A DNA stretch of 64,000 nt from Vibrio marisflavi CECT 7928. Its GTDB lineage: Bacteria > Pseudomonadota > Gammaproteobacteria > Enterobacterales > Vibrionaceae. A model generated the notes under the pieces. It was not told the origin of the DNA, did no database searches, and saw only the letters and a program-made list of their open reading frames with translations. Below, in pieces: positions 19,317-28,198 of this stretch. Position 1 is the stretch's first letter, and every line of letters begins with the position of its first letter. Both the position numbers and the translations under genes were made by a program. The DNA lies in the NCBI RefSeq assembly GCF_921294215.1, contig NZ_CAKLDM010000002.1, forward strand, positions 1,426,001 to 1,490,000, written 5' to 3'.

Positions 19317-20222
19317 ATGAGCGCTACAAACAAATACCCCGAAAAAGTAACCATAGTTGAAATGGGTGCTAGAGACGGTTTGCAAAACGAACGCGTTGTC
19401 TCCACTAACGCTAAAATCAACTTAATTGAACAGTTATCAGAAACTGGACTGTCTCATATCGAAGTGGGTTCTTTTGTTTCCCCAAAATGGGTGCCACAGA
19501 TGGCAGATTCCAAAGCCGTTATGGAGCGGATGATACGCGAGCCAAATGTTATCTACTCAGCACTCACGCCCAATTTACAAGGCTTCGAAAAGGCTATGGA
19601 GTCCGGTGTTGATCAGGTCGCTATTTTCACTTCAGCTTCTGAAGGTTTTTGCCAAAACAATATTAACTGCTCGATTTCGGAAAGCCTTGAGCGATTTGCT
19701 CCAATAATGGAACAAGCCAAACAACAAAACATTCCGGTACGAGGATACTTATCCTGTGTTGTCGATTGCCCCTATGATGGCCCTACGTCCCCAGAGCAAG
19801 TTGCTTCTGTGGCTAAAGATTTACTCGACTTAGGCTGCTATGAGATTTCTCTAGGCGACACTATCGGAACCGGAACGCCTCAACGCGTGAGCAATATGAT
19901 TCAGGCAGTACACAAACAAATTCCAATAAGCCAATTAGCCGTTCACTTTCATGATACGTGGGGCCAAGCACTGGCTAATATACATCAAGCGATCACTATG
20001 GGTATCACTGTTATCGATACCAGTGTCGCAGGTTTAGGTGGCTGCCCTTATGCTAAAGGTGCATCAGGCAATGTGGCGACGGAAGATGTGCTCTACATGT
20101 GCCAAGGGCTAGGCATTGAGACAGGTGTTGATTTAAACAAAGTTGCCCAAGCTGGCTGGGCAATTTGTAAAAACTTAAACAAACAACCTAGCTCTAAAGT
20201 TTCTCTTGCATTAAGACCTTAA
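19317..20222 (+). CDS. liuE: Hydroxymethylglutaryl-CoA lyase
   Basis: This 301-residue TIM-barrel enzyme cleaves HMG-CoA to acetoacetate and acetyl-CoA, the last step of the leucine pathway. EMGARDGLQNE near the N-terminus provides the metal and catalytic Arg/Asp. HFHDTWGQALAN carries metal-binding histidines. The signature GLGGCPYAKGASGNVATED contains the catalytic Cys. The start at 19317 is only 4 bases after the liuC stop, so translation is probably coupled. The acetoacetate product would be activated and cleaved by the divergent thiolase. Confidence 0.95.
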   Translation: MSATNKYPEKVTIVEMGARDGLQNERVVSTNAKINLIEQLSETGLSHIEVGSFVSPKWVPQMADSKAVMERMIREPNVIYSALTPNLQGFEKAMESGVDQVAIFTSASEGFCQNNINCSISESLERFAPIMEQAKQQNIPVRGYLSCVVDCPYDGPTSPEQVASVAKDLLDLGCYEISLGDTIGTGTPQRVSNMIQAVHKQIPISQLAVHFHDTWGQALANIHQAITMGITVIDTSVAGLGGCPYAKGASGNVATEDVLYMCQGLGIETGVDLNKVAQAGWAICKNLNKQPSSKVSLALRP

Positions 20223-20246
20223 ACTCAAACACCGATAGGCTCGAAT

Positions 20247-20636
20247 ATGTTTCAAACTACGATTTTTCCGCGTTTTACCGACACTGATGCGCTTGGCCAT
20301 ATCAATAACACTGCTTTTGCCATCTGGTTCGAAGAGGCAAGGCTACCTATTTTCGAGATTTTCCATCCGACTTTAGAGGTGAAGAGTTGGCCTTTGATTA
20401 TTGCTCGCATCGAGATTGATTTACTCGCTCAAACCTACTGGGGCAAAGACGTTGAAATTCGTACTTTTATCGAAAAGGTCGGCAACTCGTCTTGTCACTT
20501 ACGCCACGAGGCTTGGCAAGAAGGGAATAAAGTAGCAAAAGGACTAGCGATACTGATCTATTTTGACTACGTAAGTAATCAATCTAAAACCATTGAAGAG
20601 CATATCCGTCAGCAACTTTTGCAACATCAGCAATAG
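20247..20636 (+). CDS. Acyl-CoA thioesterase, 4-hydroxybenzoyl-CoA thioesterase (hot-dog) family
   Basis: The 129-residue single hot-dog domain has the family motif RFTDTDALGHINNTAFAIWFEEAR, where the Asp of DALGH is the catalytic residue. YbgC/FadM-type proteins have this length. It is the last gene of the liu operon (24 bases after liuE) and is followed by a strong terminator. It could free CoA from accumulating branched acyl-CoAs. That role is inferred from position. Confidence 0.85.
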   Translation: MFQTTIFPRFTDTDALGHINNTAFAIWFEEARLPIFEIFHPTLEVKSWPLIIARIEIDLLAQTYWGKDVEIRTFIEKVGNSSCHLRHEAWQEGNKVAKGLAILIYFDYVSNQSKTIEEHIRQQLLQHQQ

Positions 20637-20649
20637 AGTCAAATGAACG

Positions 20650-20678
20650 AAAGCCAGCGAGAGAACGCTGGCTTTTTA
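20650..20678 (+). terminator. Intrinsic terminator of the liu operon
   Basis: AAAGCCAGCG (20650-20659) pairs with CGCTGGCTTT (20666-20675) around a 6-base loop and runs straight into TTTTT, a textbook rho-independent terminator. Confidence 0.9.
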
Positions 20679-20756
20679 AACTGTCATAAATCTCAGCTAT
20701 CGCGTAAAGTTTTTAAACTACCGCTGAAGGCGACTGATCCGAATATTAATTAGCCC

Positions 20757-21047
20757 CTAGCCGATTTGAGTCATTTCGTTGAGCGTAAAGCTTGCCACAC
20801 AACCTTCCGTTGCTTTCATATACTCAGCTAGATGCTGATTGTTCATGTGAACTTGCCAAAGCTCACGTGAAGACCAGTTTTCATAGAACATGAAATGAGC
20901 TGGGTTGTCATTGTCTTGGTGAAGGTCGTAGTTGATGCAACCCTCTTCAGCACGAGTTATTTCAATCAGTTTTAGCAGTTCGTTTTTTACATGTTCGATT
21001 TGATCTTCATTGGCAACGATATTCGCAACGATAGTTAACTTAGCCAT
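20757..21047 (-). CDS. Antibiotic biosynthesis monooxygenase (ABM) domain protein, YgiN-like
   Basis: The 96-residue ferredoxin-like ABM domain opens MAKLTIVANIVANEDQIEHV. EEGCINYDLHQDNDNPAHFMFYENW is the usual family core, and NNQHLAEYM is the late helix. Such small dimeric proteins include quinol monooxygenases and enzymes of reactive small-molecule breakdown. The start has AGGAG upstream. It is divergent from a LysR regulator 163 bases away, which is a likely controller. Confidence 0.85.
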   Translation of the reverse strand: MAKLTIVANIVANEDQIEHVKNELLKLIEITRAEEGCINYDLHQDNDNPAHFMFYENWSSRELWQVHMNNQHLAEYMKATEGCVASFTLNEMTQIG

Positions 21048-21153
21048 AATGGACTCCTAAATTTTGTAATTAGTAAGCTCTAGTTTTGAACAAGAGCAGA
21101 GTTGGCATGAGATGCATAATAGTGCGGTCATTATTAATGATAAACAGGCTATA

Positions 21154-21172
21154 ATTTGAAATATTATCAAAT
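21154..21172. promoter_or_regulatory. Inverted repeat, possible LysR box
   Basis: ATTTGA-N7-TCAAAT lies 39 bases upstream of the lysR start, in the divergent region facing the ABM gene. It fits the T-N11-A pattern of LysR-type sites. Confidence 0.4.
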
Positions 21173-21210
21173 ATATTTTGACAATAAGGTTAAATTAGAA
21201 AGGTTTCATC

Positions 21211-22134
21211 ATGCAGATTGAGGATTTGTTGATTATTTTAAAGGTCGCAGAGTTTCGCAGTATCACTGCTGCTGCAACCAGCCTAGATATGCGCACCGCA
21301 ACGGCCAGCGCAGCTATTAAGCGGGTTGAAGCATCTTTAGGAGCAGAGCTATTCATTCGCACTACCCGCAGTTTGAAGATATCAGCCGCAGGAGAAAGAT
21401 TCCTCCCTCAGTGTGAAGAAGCGTTAAAGATGCTTGAAAAAGCAAAGATGAACCTGCAGGAAGATCTCGGCATTATTGACGGTACGATCCGCATTGCTCT
21501 TTCATCCGATTTGGGTAGAAATATTGTTGCGCCTTGGCTGGATGAGTTTTTGTTGCAATACCCAAACGTTTCACTCAGTGCACATATCAGTGACAGCAAT
21601 GTCGATTTCTATCGGGATTCGGTTGATATGGCACTGCGCTACGGCGCTCCAACAGATGCCAGTATGTACGGTTTTAAAATTTGTGACGTACCCAGAGTGC
21701 TCTGCGCCAGCCCTGAATATTTAAACGAAAATGGCACTCCGACAACACCGGATGAATTGTTAAACCACAATGCCTTGTGTTATCAGCTTCATGACATTCT
21801 TCAAAACGAGTGGGTATTTAGTGAAGAAAAGCGCAGTCATAAAGTCAAGCTAACCAGCAATCGAGGCTCTAACGATGGCGACCTTGTTCGGCGTTGGTGC
21901 GTTAGCGGCAAAGGCATTGCCATAAAATCCAGTCTTGATATGTCACAAGACCTTTTGGCTGGCAAGGTGGTAGCAATAATGCCAACCTACAAACCCACAC
22001 CAACCGAGCTTTGGTTAGTTCTGCCAAGCCGCCAATCTATAACTCCGACCGTTAGACTGCTCAGAGATATGTTAAGAGATAAGACCAAGCAAACACTTGA
22101 GAAATTAAATAGTACGGGCATTGTGGAATGTTAA
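21211..22134 (+). CDS. LysR-family transcriptional regulator
   Basis: The 307-residue protein has an N-terminal winged helix-turn-helix (residues 1-60, LKVAEFRSITAAATSLDMR, AIKRVEASLGAELFIRTTRSL). A linker helix and a periplasmic-binding-like effector domain (about 90-295, DGTIRIALSSDLGRNIVAPWL) follow. The C-terminal domain is of the CrgA/DsdC-like subgroup common in Vibrio. It probably controls the divergent ABM monooxygenase gene and itself; the effector is unknown. Confidence 0.9.
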   Translation: MQIEDLLIILKVAEFRSITAAATSLDMRTATASAAIKRVEASLGAELFIRTTRSLKISAAGERFLPQCEEALKMLEKAKMNLQEDLGIIDGTIRIALSSDLGRNIVAPWLDEFLLQYPNVSLSAHISDSNVDFYRDSVDMALRYGAPTDASMYGFKICDVPRVLCASPEYLNENGTPTTPDELLNHNALCYQLHDILQNEWVFSEEKRSHKVKLTSNRGSNDGDLVRRWCVSGKGIAIKSSLDMSQDLLAGKVVAIMPTYKPTPTELWLVLPSRQSITPTVRLLRDMLRDKTKQTLEKLNSTGIVEC

Positions 22135-22241
22135 GGTGTAAGCACTCTAACGCTGTACTCAATTTGGACACCGTAAACACTGAACTAAACCCAAATTAAA
22201 TATGACAAGCCTGATGGATCACTCTTAACTGTTTATTGAGT

Positions 22242-22928
22242 TTATTTTGCGTAGAAAATGTCACTCAATATTCCTTGCTCATGCAGTTCAATACATATAT
22301 CTAATGCCTTGTTCATTCTAGCTTCAAACTCTCCTTGGATATGCTCAAACAGCAAGACACACACATGTATTGTTGTAACAACTAAATCACACAGCCTATC
22401 CTTGGCTTTTGATGAAATACCCATTACTACTTCCTTGGTATCATGATTTGGGCTTGAATATGCGCCTAAAACGCCTTGGTAATTTGGATGTGACGTTTCT
22501 GAGAGACTGTCATATAGAGCTCTGAAGTCAGGGTCCAGCCTTTTCGCCACTTGATCAATACACGTTAGGACGTTGATCATATCAGGAAACTCATCATCTC
22601 CTTTCCATCCAATGCTCAAGCGATGCATTGTATTTAATAACCTTACTAAATCATGATCTTTTTCAAAGGTTTCCAACTTAAAGCTCAAATACGCAATGAC
22701 TGCAAATGACTCTTGTGCGGCTCTTGCGGATACGACAGCGGCAACATAGTTACCGCTTTTAGATAGTAATACCGAGCTTTCACACAGCTCTATGAACCTG
22801 TGAAGCACCGCTTCGCGATAACAATCGATATTAAAAGTGGGACGATAGGCTAAATCAACTCTTAAGGGAGTTACTTTTTCCCTTTTTATAGACTTAACTA
22901 ACTCAATAACCTTTACTACAGTTTCCAT
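22242..22928 (-). CDS. Helical protein of unknown function
   Basis: This 228-residue soluble protein is predicted mostly alpha-helical. I do not recognise the family with confidence. Visible features are a helix with SGNYVAAVVSARAAQESFA (about 58-76), a Glu/Lys/Asp-rich helix, and LYDSLSETSHPNYQGVLGAY (about 140-160). The pattern of a first helix followed by SETSHPNYQG resembles HEPN-like or DUF5677-like proteins that accompany mobile defence genes, but the RX4-6H motif of active HEPN nucleases is not seen. It has no operon partner, the ribosome-binding site is weak, and AT-rich regions flank it. Confidence 0.6.
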   Translation of the reverse strand: METVVKVIELVKSIKREKVTPLRVDLAYRPTFNIDCYREAVLHRFIELCESSVLLSKSGNYVAAVVSARAAQESFAVIAYLSFKLETFEKDHDLVRLLNTMHRLSIGWKGDDEFPDMINVLTCIDQVAKRLDPDFRALYDSLSETSHPNYQGVLGAYSSPNHDTKEVVMGISSKAKDRLCDLVVTTIHVCVLLFEHIQGEFEARMNKALDICIELHEQGILSDIFYAK

Positions 22929-23155
22929 TTTGCGAATCGCCTGAATACAAACTTAACATTCTGAATAACAGATCGGCGCGTTTCCCTGCCTATCTAACTT
23001 GCAATCAAGCTACCATAAAGCATTAAAAAATAAAGTATAAACATCATATTTCGCATTCTGATTTCACATAAAACGAGCCTGCACGTTACCAGTTGTTTAA
23101 CCGCGTGCGTTATCTTAGGAAAAGTAACGTCCATGCTACGATTAGATATGATTCT

Positions 23156-23377
23156 CTACTTACAGAAGGTGTCGATATACAGAGCTTCAACTTTGTCTCT
23201 TGCCCATTGCGTTCTGCGTAAGAACTTTAGCGATGACTTGATTGATGGGTTATTGTAAAAGCAGTTGATTTGAATTTCTGCATCCAACCCCTCCCAACCG
23301 TAGTGCTCTTGTAAACGCACGAGGATTTTCTCTAAAGTCAAACCATGTAACGGGTTATTCGGTTGCTCTTGGCTCAT
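23156..23377 (-). CDS. VF530-family DNA-binding protein (DUF2132)
   Basis: I start at ATG 23377, which has AGGAA upstream and begins [19 protein letters not shown]. The longer frame to 23515 is not supported. The product is 73 residues, the family's usual size. [38 protein letters not shown] and [13 protein letters not shown] are the conserved blocks of the VF530 family, named after a Vibrio fischeri protein of known structure and described as DNA-binding. It is divergent from the DJ-1/PfpI gene. Confidence 0.88.
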   Translation of the reverse strand: MSQEQPNNPLHGLTLEKILVRLQEHYGWEGLDAEIQINCFYNNPSIKSSLKFLRRTQWARDKVEALYIDTFCK

Positions 23378-23526
23378 TGGGGTTCCTAGTAGAAATAATT
23401 TTAATGGGAGTTTATCAGACTTGAAGTAAACAGTTTCAGCTTTTGCTCTCGTGAGCTTAAACATGACAACAGAAATTCGGATATTATTTAAACACTCCAT
23501 CAAATGACAAAGCAACGAGTGAACAT

Positions 23527-24129
23527 ATGAAAATAGGCGTATTACTATTTAATCAATTCGAACTACTTGACGTCTTCGGCCCTCTCGAAATGCTAGGGCA
23601 TGTTGAAGATATTTCGATAGAACTCGTGGCCCAAGAGATTGGCCCTATTAAATCAGCGCAGGGCCCGTGTGCTTATGCTCAAACAAACCTCGATAGTGCA
23701 TCCCAATATGACGTTCTGCTTGTCCCAGGAGGGATCGGGACGCGAGAAATGGTGAATGATCAACCGACATTAGACTGGATAGCTAAGCAAGCTGAAAAAG
23801 CACGCTATATCACTTCAGTTTGTACTGGAAGTGCATTGCTTGCAAAAAGTGGCGTACTTGCAAACAAACAAGCTACAACCAACAAAATGGCGTTTCATTG
23901 GGTGGTGTCGCAAGGCCCGAACACGAATTGGATTACCAAAGCTCGCTGGGTCAAAGATGGCAATATCTACACCTCTTCGGGTGTTTCGGCTGGGACAGAT
24001 ATGGCGTTAGCATTTATTGCCGATATATGGGGAGAGAGCAAAGCCAGAGAGATTGCAAACCTAGCGGAGTATGAATGGAATGATGATTCCACTCATGACT
24101 GCTTTGCGCAAAAATATGGATTGGAATAG
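23527..24129 (+). CDS. DJ-1/PfpI family protein (isocyanide hydratase-like)
   Basis: The 200-residue class I glutamine-amidotransferase-like fold opens [23 protein letters not shown]. The [12 protein letters not shown] loop and the nucleophile elbow [13 protein letters not shown] (Cys near residue 99) match the DJ-1 superfamily. The [27 protein letters not shown] segment is typical of the isocyanide hydratase/AraC-N-terminal-like subgroup. Possible roles are glyoxalase, deglycase or isocyanide hydratase; I cannot choose from sequence alone. Confidence 0.88.
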   Translation: MKIGVLLFNQFELLDVFGPLEMLGHVEDISIELVAQEIGPIKSAQGPCAYAQTNLDSASQYDVLLVPGGIGTREMVNDQPTLDWIAKQAEKARYITSVCTGSALLAKSGVLANKQATTNKMAFHWVVSQGPNTNWITKARWVKDGNIYTSSGVSAGTDMALAFIADIWGESKAREIANLAEYEWNDDSTHDCFAQKYGLE

Positions 24130-24311
24130 CCTCCCTTTTGTTCGAACAAGCTCAGCTCGATTCGGGCAATTACCATACTAGCATCTTTAAGCGTAAGAAT
24201 TCGCAAAAGCGTGTTAGATTGAGTTTGACTGCAGTATAAATGTCGCTGGCATTATTTATAATTGCCTTCGCACTCGAGCAAATATAGTTAATGGATTATT
24301 AAGGAAGAATT

Positions 24312-24728
24312 GTGAACAGTTTTCACTATGCATTTAAAGTAAAGGATCTCAAAAGCACACGTCAATTCTATGTGGATATGCTAGGTTGCAAGGAAGGTCG
24401 TTCGACAGAAACCTGGATCGATTTCGACTTTTTCGGCCACCAGCTGTCAGCTCATATTAGCGCAAACATACCGGAGCTGGATTACTGTGGGCTTGTAGAT
24501 GGCATTGAAGTGCCCATTCCCCATTTCGGTTGTGTATTGACTGATGATCAATTTGAACAAGTTCAACAGGTTTTCGAAAGCAACAATATTGATTTTATCG
24601 TTAAGCCTCAGGTTAGATACAAAGATAGTGTCGGCCAACAGAAAACCATGTTTGTGTTGGATTACAGTGGCAACCCTATCGAATTTAAGTCGATGAAAAA
24701 TGAAAGTGAGCTATTTTCAGCTTCCTAA
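24312..24728 (+). CDS. VOC-family (glyoxalase/bleomycin-resistance-like) protein
   Basis: The 138-residue protein starts at GTG 24312 with AAGGAAG upstream. It has two beta-alpha-beta-beta-beta modules: FHYAFKVKDLKSTRQFYVDMLGC at the start and DYSGNPIEFKSMK at the end. The His and Glu positions of a VOC metal site can be traced: His in the first strand, His in the FFGHQLSAH strand, and Glu in PIEFK. The substrate is unknown. A DinB-family gene follows 49 bases downstream on the same strand. Confidence 0.87.
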   Translation: MNSFHYAFKVKDLKSTRQFYVDMLGCKEGRSTETWIDFDFFGHQLSAHISANIPELDYCGLVDGIEVPIPHFGCVLTDDQFEQVQQVFESNNIDFIVKPQVRYKDSVGQQKTMFVLDYSGNPIEFKSMKNESELFSAS

Positions 24729-24777
24729 GCACTTTCGAATCTACTTCATTTATAGCGTTATTTGCTAAAGGATTAAA

Positions 24778-25323
24778 ATGAACCTTTCTTCAAACTTCAG
24801 AATGCTAGCGCGCTACAACCAGCGTATGAATCAACAATTGCTGGCGGTATGTGAGCAGCTATCTTCAGATCAGCTTCAGGAGCAAACGCATTCGTTTTTT
24901 CCAAATGTTATGGCCTACTGGAATCACATAATGTTTGGTGACTTAATTATGCTTCAGCGCCTAATCGCAAATGATTTAGTAAGCCTCGATAAAAGCTCGT
25001 TGGCAGGTTTACCTGTCGCAAAGTCGGTCAATGATACCTTCGTATCCACCATCAATGAACTGAGAATACTTAGGACACAAGTAGACGACGTGTATTTGCA
25101 AATCGCACAAAGTCTTACCGATGCAACTTGCTCAAAAGTAGTCAAATACACCACAACCGAAGGGGAAAGAATTGAGAGAAATGTAGGTGAGTTTCTCCAA
25201 CATATTTTCAATCATCAAACCCACCACCGTGGCCAGCTGACGTGTATATTGAGTCAGTTTGGTTTGGACTTTGGCTGCACCGATCTACCTGTGATCGTTC
25301 CTGAAGGATATCAAGCCCAATAA
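24778..25323 (+). CDS. DinB-family putative metal-dependent hydrolase/transferase
   Basis: The 181-residue four-helix-bundle protein has the three-histidine metal motif of the DinB/YfiT family: MAYWNHIMFGD in the second helix and HIFNHQTHHRGQ in the last. ATG 24778 is preceded by AAAGGA. DinB-like proteins include mycothiol- and bacillithiol-dependent S-transferases. In a glutathione-using Vibrio the function is open. Confidence 0.87.
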   Translation: MNLSSNFRMLARYNQRMNQQLLAVCEQLSSDQLQEQTHSFFPNVMAYWNHIMFGDLIMLQRLIANDLVSLDKSSLAGLPVAKSVNDTFVSTINELRILRTQVDDVYLQIAQSLTDATCSKVVKYTTTEGERIERNVGEFLQHIFNHQTHHRGQLTCILSQFGLDFGCTDLPVIVPEGYQAQ

Positions 25324-25363
25324 AGTGAGCATTGCTTCTCTAGGGCCTTTTAACTACATCTAA

Positions 25364-25395
25364 AAGTTTCGAAGAGGCTCCCCTCTTCGAAACTT
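25364..25395 (-). terminator. 14-base-pair hairpin terminator after the ABC-F gene
   Basis: AAGTTTCGAAGAGG (25364-25377) and CCTCTTCGAAACTT (25382-25395) pair perfectly around a 4-base loop. On the minus strand the hairpin is followed by TTTTAG. It lies 2 bases after the stop of the ABC-F gene and probably also protects the convergent dinB gene. Confidence 0.75.
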
Positions 25396-25397
25396 GT

Positions 25398-26837
25398 TCA
25401 CTCTTCCACCAACATATTGTTTTCAACAGTGATTCTCCGGCTACAATTTATACGCTCAAGAAAGTGAGTATCATGGGATATAATCAATAAGGTCCCAGGG
25501 TATTGCTCAATAACGCAGGCAACATGCTCCTTCGTTTCCATATCTAAATTGTTGGTTACTTCGTCCAAAATGAGTAGCTTAGGAGTAAGTGTCGAAAGCA
25601 AACAAAGCGACAACCTTACTTTCTCACCACCAGACAGAACACGAATAGGCTTAAACACCTCTTCGTTTTTCCTAAACAAGAACTCGTTCAGTTTGTGCCT
25701 GATATCCTGGTCTATCCATTTGGGCTGAACTTGCTTGACACTTTCATACACCGTTAGGTTTTCATCTAAATTGGCATACTTTTGGTCTAAATAACCAATG
25801 TCATTGGGACGAATCAGCTCCCAATCGCCAGAGGTGCAAATACTAGGGTGCGAGATCAAGGCCTTTAAGAATGATGTTTTACCCGAGCCATTTTTCCCTT
25901 GTAAGATAATGCGATCACCAGACATGACCTTTAAGTTGATGTTGTTAACTATCGCTGATGCTTTCGCTTCACCCTCACCTTTATATCGGAGTTGGCCGTC
26001 AGAAATAGTGATGATGTTCCCTTTGGATACTGAGAACTTGCCTAGCTCAAAGCTGGGTTTGATTTCCTCAACGAAATGAAGATCCTTTAGCTTCTGTTTT
26101 AGTGCCTGCTGATTTTGTACCAATGCAGCCTTGTTTTTATTTGCAGTCGTATTGCCACGATCTGTCTTTGCCTTGCTAACGACTGTCGCCCACTTACGAT
26201 TATCGATACTCTTCTGACCTTGTGACTTACTGCTCGCTGCACGCTTTTGCTCTTTCATTAACTTCAGGTGCGCTTGCTTTTTCTCCCTATCTATTTGATC
26301 GACCTGTTTCAAAAGGTGGTTTTTCTTGTGAAGTTTCTCCTGTTGATAGTCATCATAACGACCTTTAAATATATGAATCCGACCGGAATCAATCTCCCAA
26401 ATGGTATTGGCAATGCTATTTATAAAAGCCACGTCATGAGTCACAATGATGAGTATCCCGTAGAAATACTTCAGCATGTTAATCAGGCTTTTTCTGTTGT
26501 CAGCATCTAAATGGTTAGTCGGCTCATCCAGAATTAATACGTTTGGGAAGTTTGATAATGCTTTAGACAAGCGCTTGTTAAAGCTTTGCGCGCCACTTAG
26601 CCCAGTATGTAAGTTATCTAATTGGCTTACATAGCTTAGAATGGTGCTATCTGAGCATTGGATTGTCCCCTCAGTAGGCTCTATTTCACCTAGTATGGCT
26701 TTCAGTAAGCTTGTTTTACCACTACCATTGCGACCAATAATCGCAATGCGGTCACCTTCATTCACTTGCGCTGTAAATGAGCTAAAGAGCTCTTTGGATT
26801 GAGTAGATAAGCCAAAATTTTTAAATTGGATATGCAT
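25398..26837 (-). CDS. ABC-F family ATPase (ribosome-associated, possible antibiotic resistance)
   Basis: The 479-residue cytosolic protein has two nucleotide-binding domains and no membrane segment. I chose ATG 26837 (CGGAGG upstream; protein starts MHIQFKNFGL). Domain 1 has Walker A IGRNGSGKTS, signature LSGAQ and Walker B VLILDEPTNHLD. Domain 2 has QGKNGSGKTS, LSGGEKVRLSL and LLILDEVTNNLD, where Val replaces the usual Pro. A Lys-rich linker of about 80 residues (HLKLMKEQKRAASSK and onward) corresponds to the interdomain helices that enter the ribosomal E site. It is shorter than Uup/EttA (about 550), as in antibiotic-resistance ABC-F proteins. Confidence 0.88.
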   Translation of the reverse strand: MHIQFKNFGLSTQSKELFSSFTAQVNEGDRIAIIGRNGSGKTSLLKAILGEIEPTEGTIQCSDSTILSYVSQLDNLHTGLSGAQSFNKRLSKALSNFPNVLILDEPTNHLDADNRKSLINMLKYFYGILIIVTHDVAFINSIANTIWEIDSGRIHIFKGRYDDYQQEKLHKKNHLLKQVDQIDREKKQAHLKLMKEQKRAASSKSQGQKSIDNRKWATVVSKAKTDRGNTTANKNKAALVQNQQALKQKLKDLHFVEEIKPSFELGKFSVSKGNIITISDGQLRYKGEGEAKASAIVNNINLKVMSGDRIILQGKNGSGKTSFLKALISHPSICTSGDWELIRPNDIGYLDQKYANLDENLTVYESVKQVQPKWIDQDIRHKLNEFLFRKNEEVFKPIRVLSGGEKVRLSLCLLSTLTPKLLILDEVTNNLDMETKEHVACVIEQYPGTLLIISHDTHFLERINCSRRITVENNMLVEE

Positions 26838-27165
26838 AATGCCTCCGAATAACAGGGCATAATTCAGCACAGCTTAAATAGATTTATTCGTTTGAGTTCA
26901 GGCTATTCTAAAATAGCTGATGGAAAAAATGGTATTGAAAGATCATTAAGCTACGCCTACTAACCCTGAGATCAATTTTAAATGGTTTGATGATTTAAAT
27001 ATGAAAACAGGTGTTATTTGTTCATGCTGCGTAGCTTCCTTCTTAGGAATTGGGGGAGTAAGTTCACCTAGTGGACAATACCGATTGTTTGTTCTGCTTG
27101 CAATACTACCGCGTCAAAGTGTTGTAAATATACACCGAATGCATTGCTAGAGTCGCTGTTGGAGC
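26838..27165. other. Gene-free stretch upstream of the ABC-F gene
   Basis: This 328-base region contains no convincing gene. A small hairpin GCTATT-N4-AATAGC (26902-26917) lies in the ABC-F leader, about 65 bases before its start. ABC-F resistance genes are often controlled by leader attenuation, but no leader peptide was identified. A 49-codon frame from 27001 has no ribosome-binding site and is not called. Confidence 0.4.
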
Positions 27166-27480
27166 TCAAAGCTTTTCTTGGCCTTTTAACTTTTCCATCA
27201 AATTTGTCCAATCATTTGAGCCTATCTTCATGTCACCACCACGTTTGACTTGCACACCTTCCATAGACTCAATATCGCGCGTCACTTGTGCATACGCATC
27301 ATCCGCATTGCTCGCCTGACATATAGAGCGCAGATACGTTCTACCGTTTGCCATCAAAGGCTCATAGTCATAAACGCCTGCTTGTGTGCATTTCTCTGCA
27401 AAAGCAAGAAGCTTCTCATCCGTTTCAAGGTTTCGGCCTGTTATTTCAACTTCAAACGTATAGGTTTTCATTTCTTGCAT
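27166..27480 (-). CDS. Small hypothetical protein
   Basis: The 104-residue acidic soluble protein is of unknown family. It begins with an alternating beta pattern (KTYTFEVEITGRN), then helices, and ends with a Lys-rich helix. Two Cys are present (EKCTQAG and SICQAS). The start ATG 27480 has GAGAAG upstream, and a second ATG three codons later is possible. It is monocistronic with gene-free DNA on both sides. The strand-helix-strand arrangement suggests a small alpha/beta fold; no function is assigned. Confidence 0.6.
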   Translation of the reverse strand: MQEMKTYTFEVEITGRNLETDEKLLAFAEKCTQAGVYDYEPLMANGRTYLRSICQASNADDAYAQVTRDIESMEGVQVKRGGDMKIGSNDWTNLMEKLKGQEKL

Positions 27481-28198
27481 GTTCTTCTCGCTAGTCTGTT
27501 GCTGTTACCGAATCCCTGATGTTCTTCTATCAAAATATTCGATTCTATTGAGTATTTTATATGATGCGTTTGCACCATGTGTAGCATTAGTTTCAAAGAC
27601 TTTACTCGGTTAGACCCTGTTGGGGAGCATCGCTTGTTTGAGGACTCTACTCCTATACGAATTGGCTATCGATTGCTCTCCAATTTTTAACGTGAATACA
27701 AAGTTGATTTCCCTATACAACACAAGAAAATAGTGCTACATTTCCGCCTCAAATTACGGGGCCCACCACCATATAAAGAAGTCATGGGTATGCATTTATT
27801 TAACAATTCATTGTCGAATAAAGGACTTTCCAGCCTAGGAGAGGGCTTCACCGTTGCAATAAAAACTTCATATAGCAAACGTACTATTCAAAGCGCACCG
27901 AGTATAGATACCCGATTTGAGTGCTATTACCATAACGTACAACCTCTAAACCCTCCGAGTTGATCCGCTCTTTCTCGAATGGTGAGTTGGTTTGATTGGC
28001 AAGAGCTTCGCCTCTTGGACAGATAACGCTCATATTTTGCTAGAAAGGGCATACAGATTCGCGCGAATTACTTGTTGTTCATATAATATCAACAGCTTAA
28101 ATATTGCATTAGCGTCCATTTCGATGAGCGTTTCAGCGTGCAAAAAGTAATTTAAAATTTCCACCGCATTGACGACAGGCATTTCGGAGCTTTCAGCC
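27481..28198. other. Long gene-free stretch upstream of the ABC importer
   Basis: About 718 bases hold only short frames without ribosome-binding sites. One of 37 codons (27577-27690) is open but unsupported. A small inverted repeat CAAGAG-N6-CTCTTG lies near 28002-28019. The region may include a long leader or promoter of the importer or a degraded gene; nothing recognisable was seen. Confidence 0.4.

Noticed and set aside
22135..22241. Sequence with a repeat-like TTTGGACACC pattern after the LysR gene, reminiscent of an IS3-type end
   Set aside because: No matching second end, target duplication or transposase remnant was found.
26999..27150. Cys-containing 49-codon frame starting at 27001
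   Set aside because: No ribosome-binding site and a composition not typical of a real protein.
27577..27690. 37-codon open frame in the gene-free region before the ABC importer
   Set aside because: It has no ribosome-binding site, no recognisable family and no neighbour on the same strand.
27733..27963. 76-codon open frame on the plus strand (with an overlapping minus-strand frame)
   Set aside because: Low-complexity composition, no ribosome-binding site and no conserved motif; likely chance.
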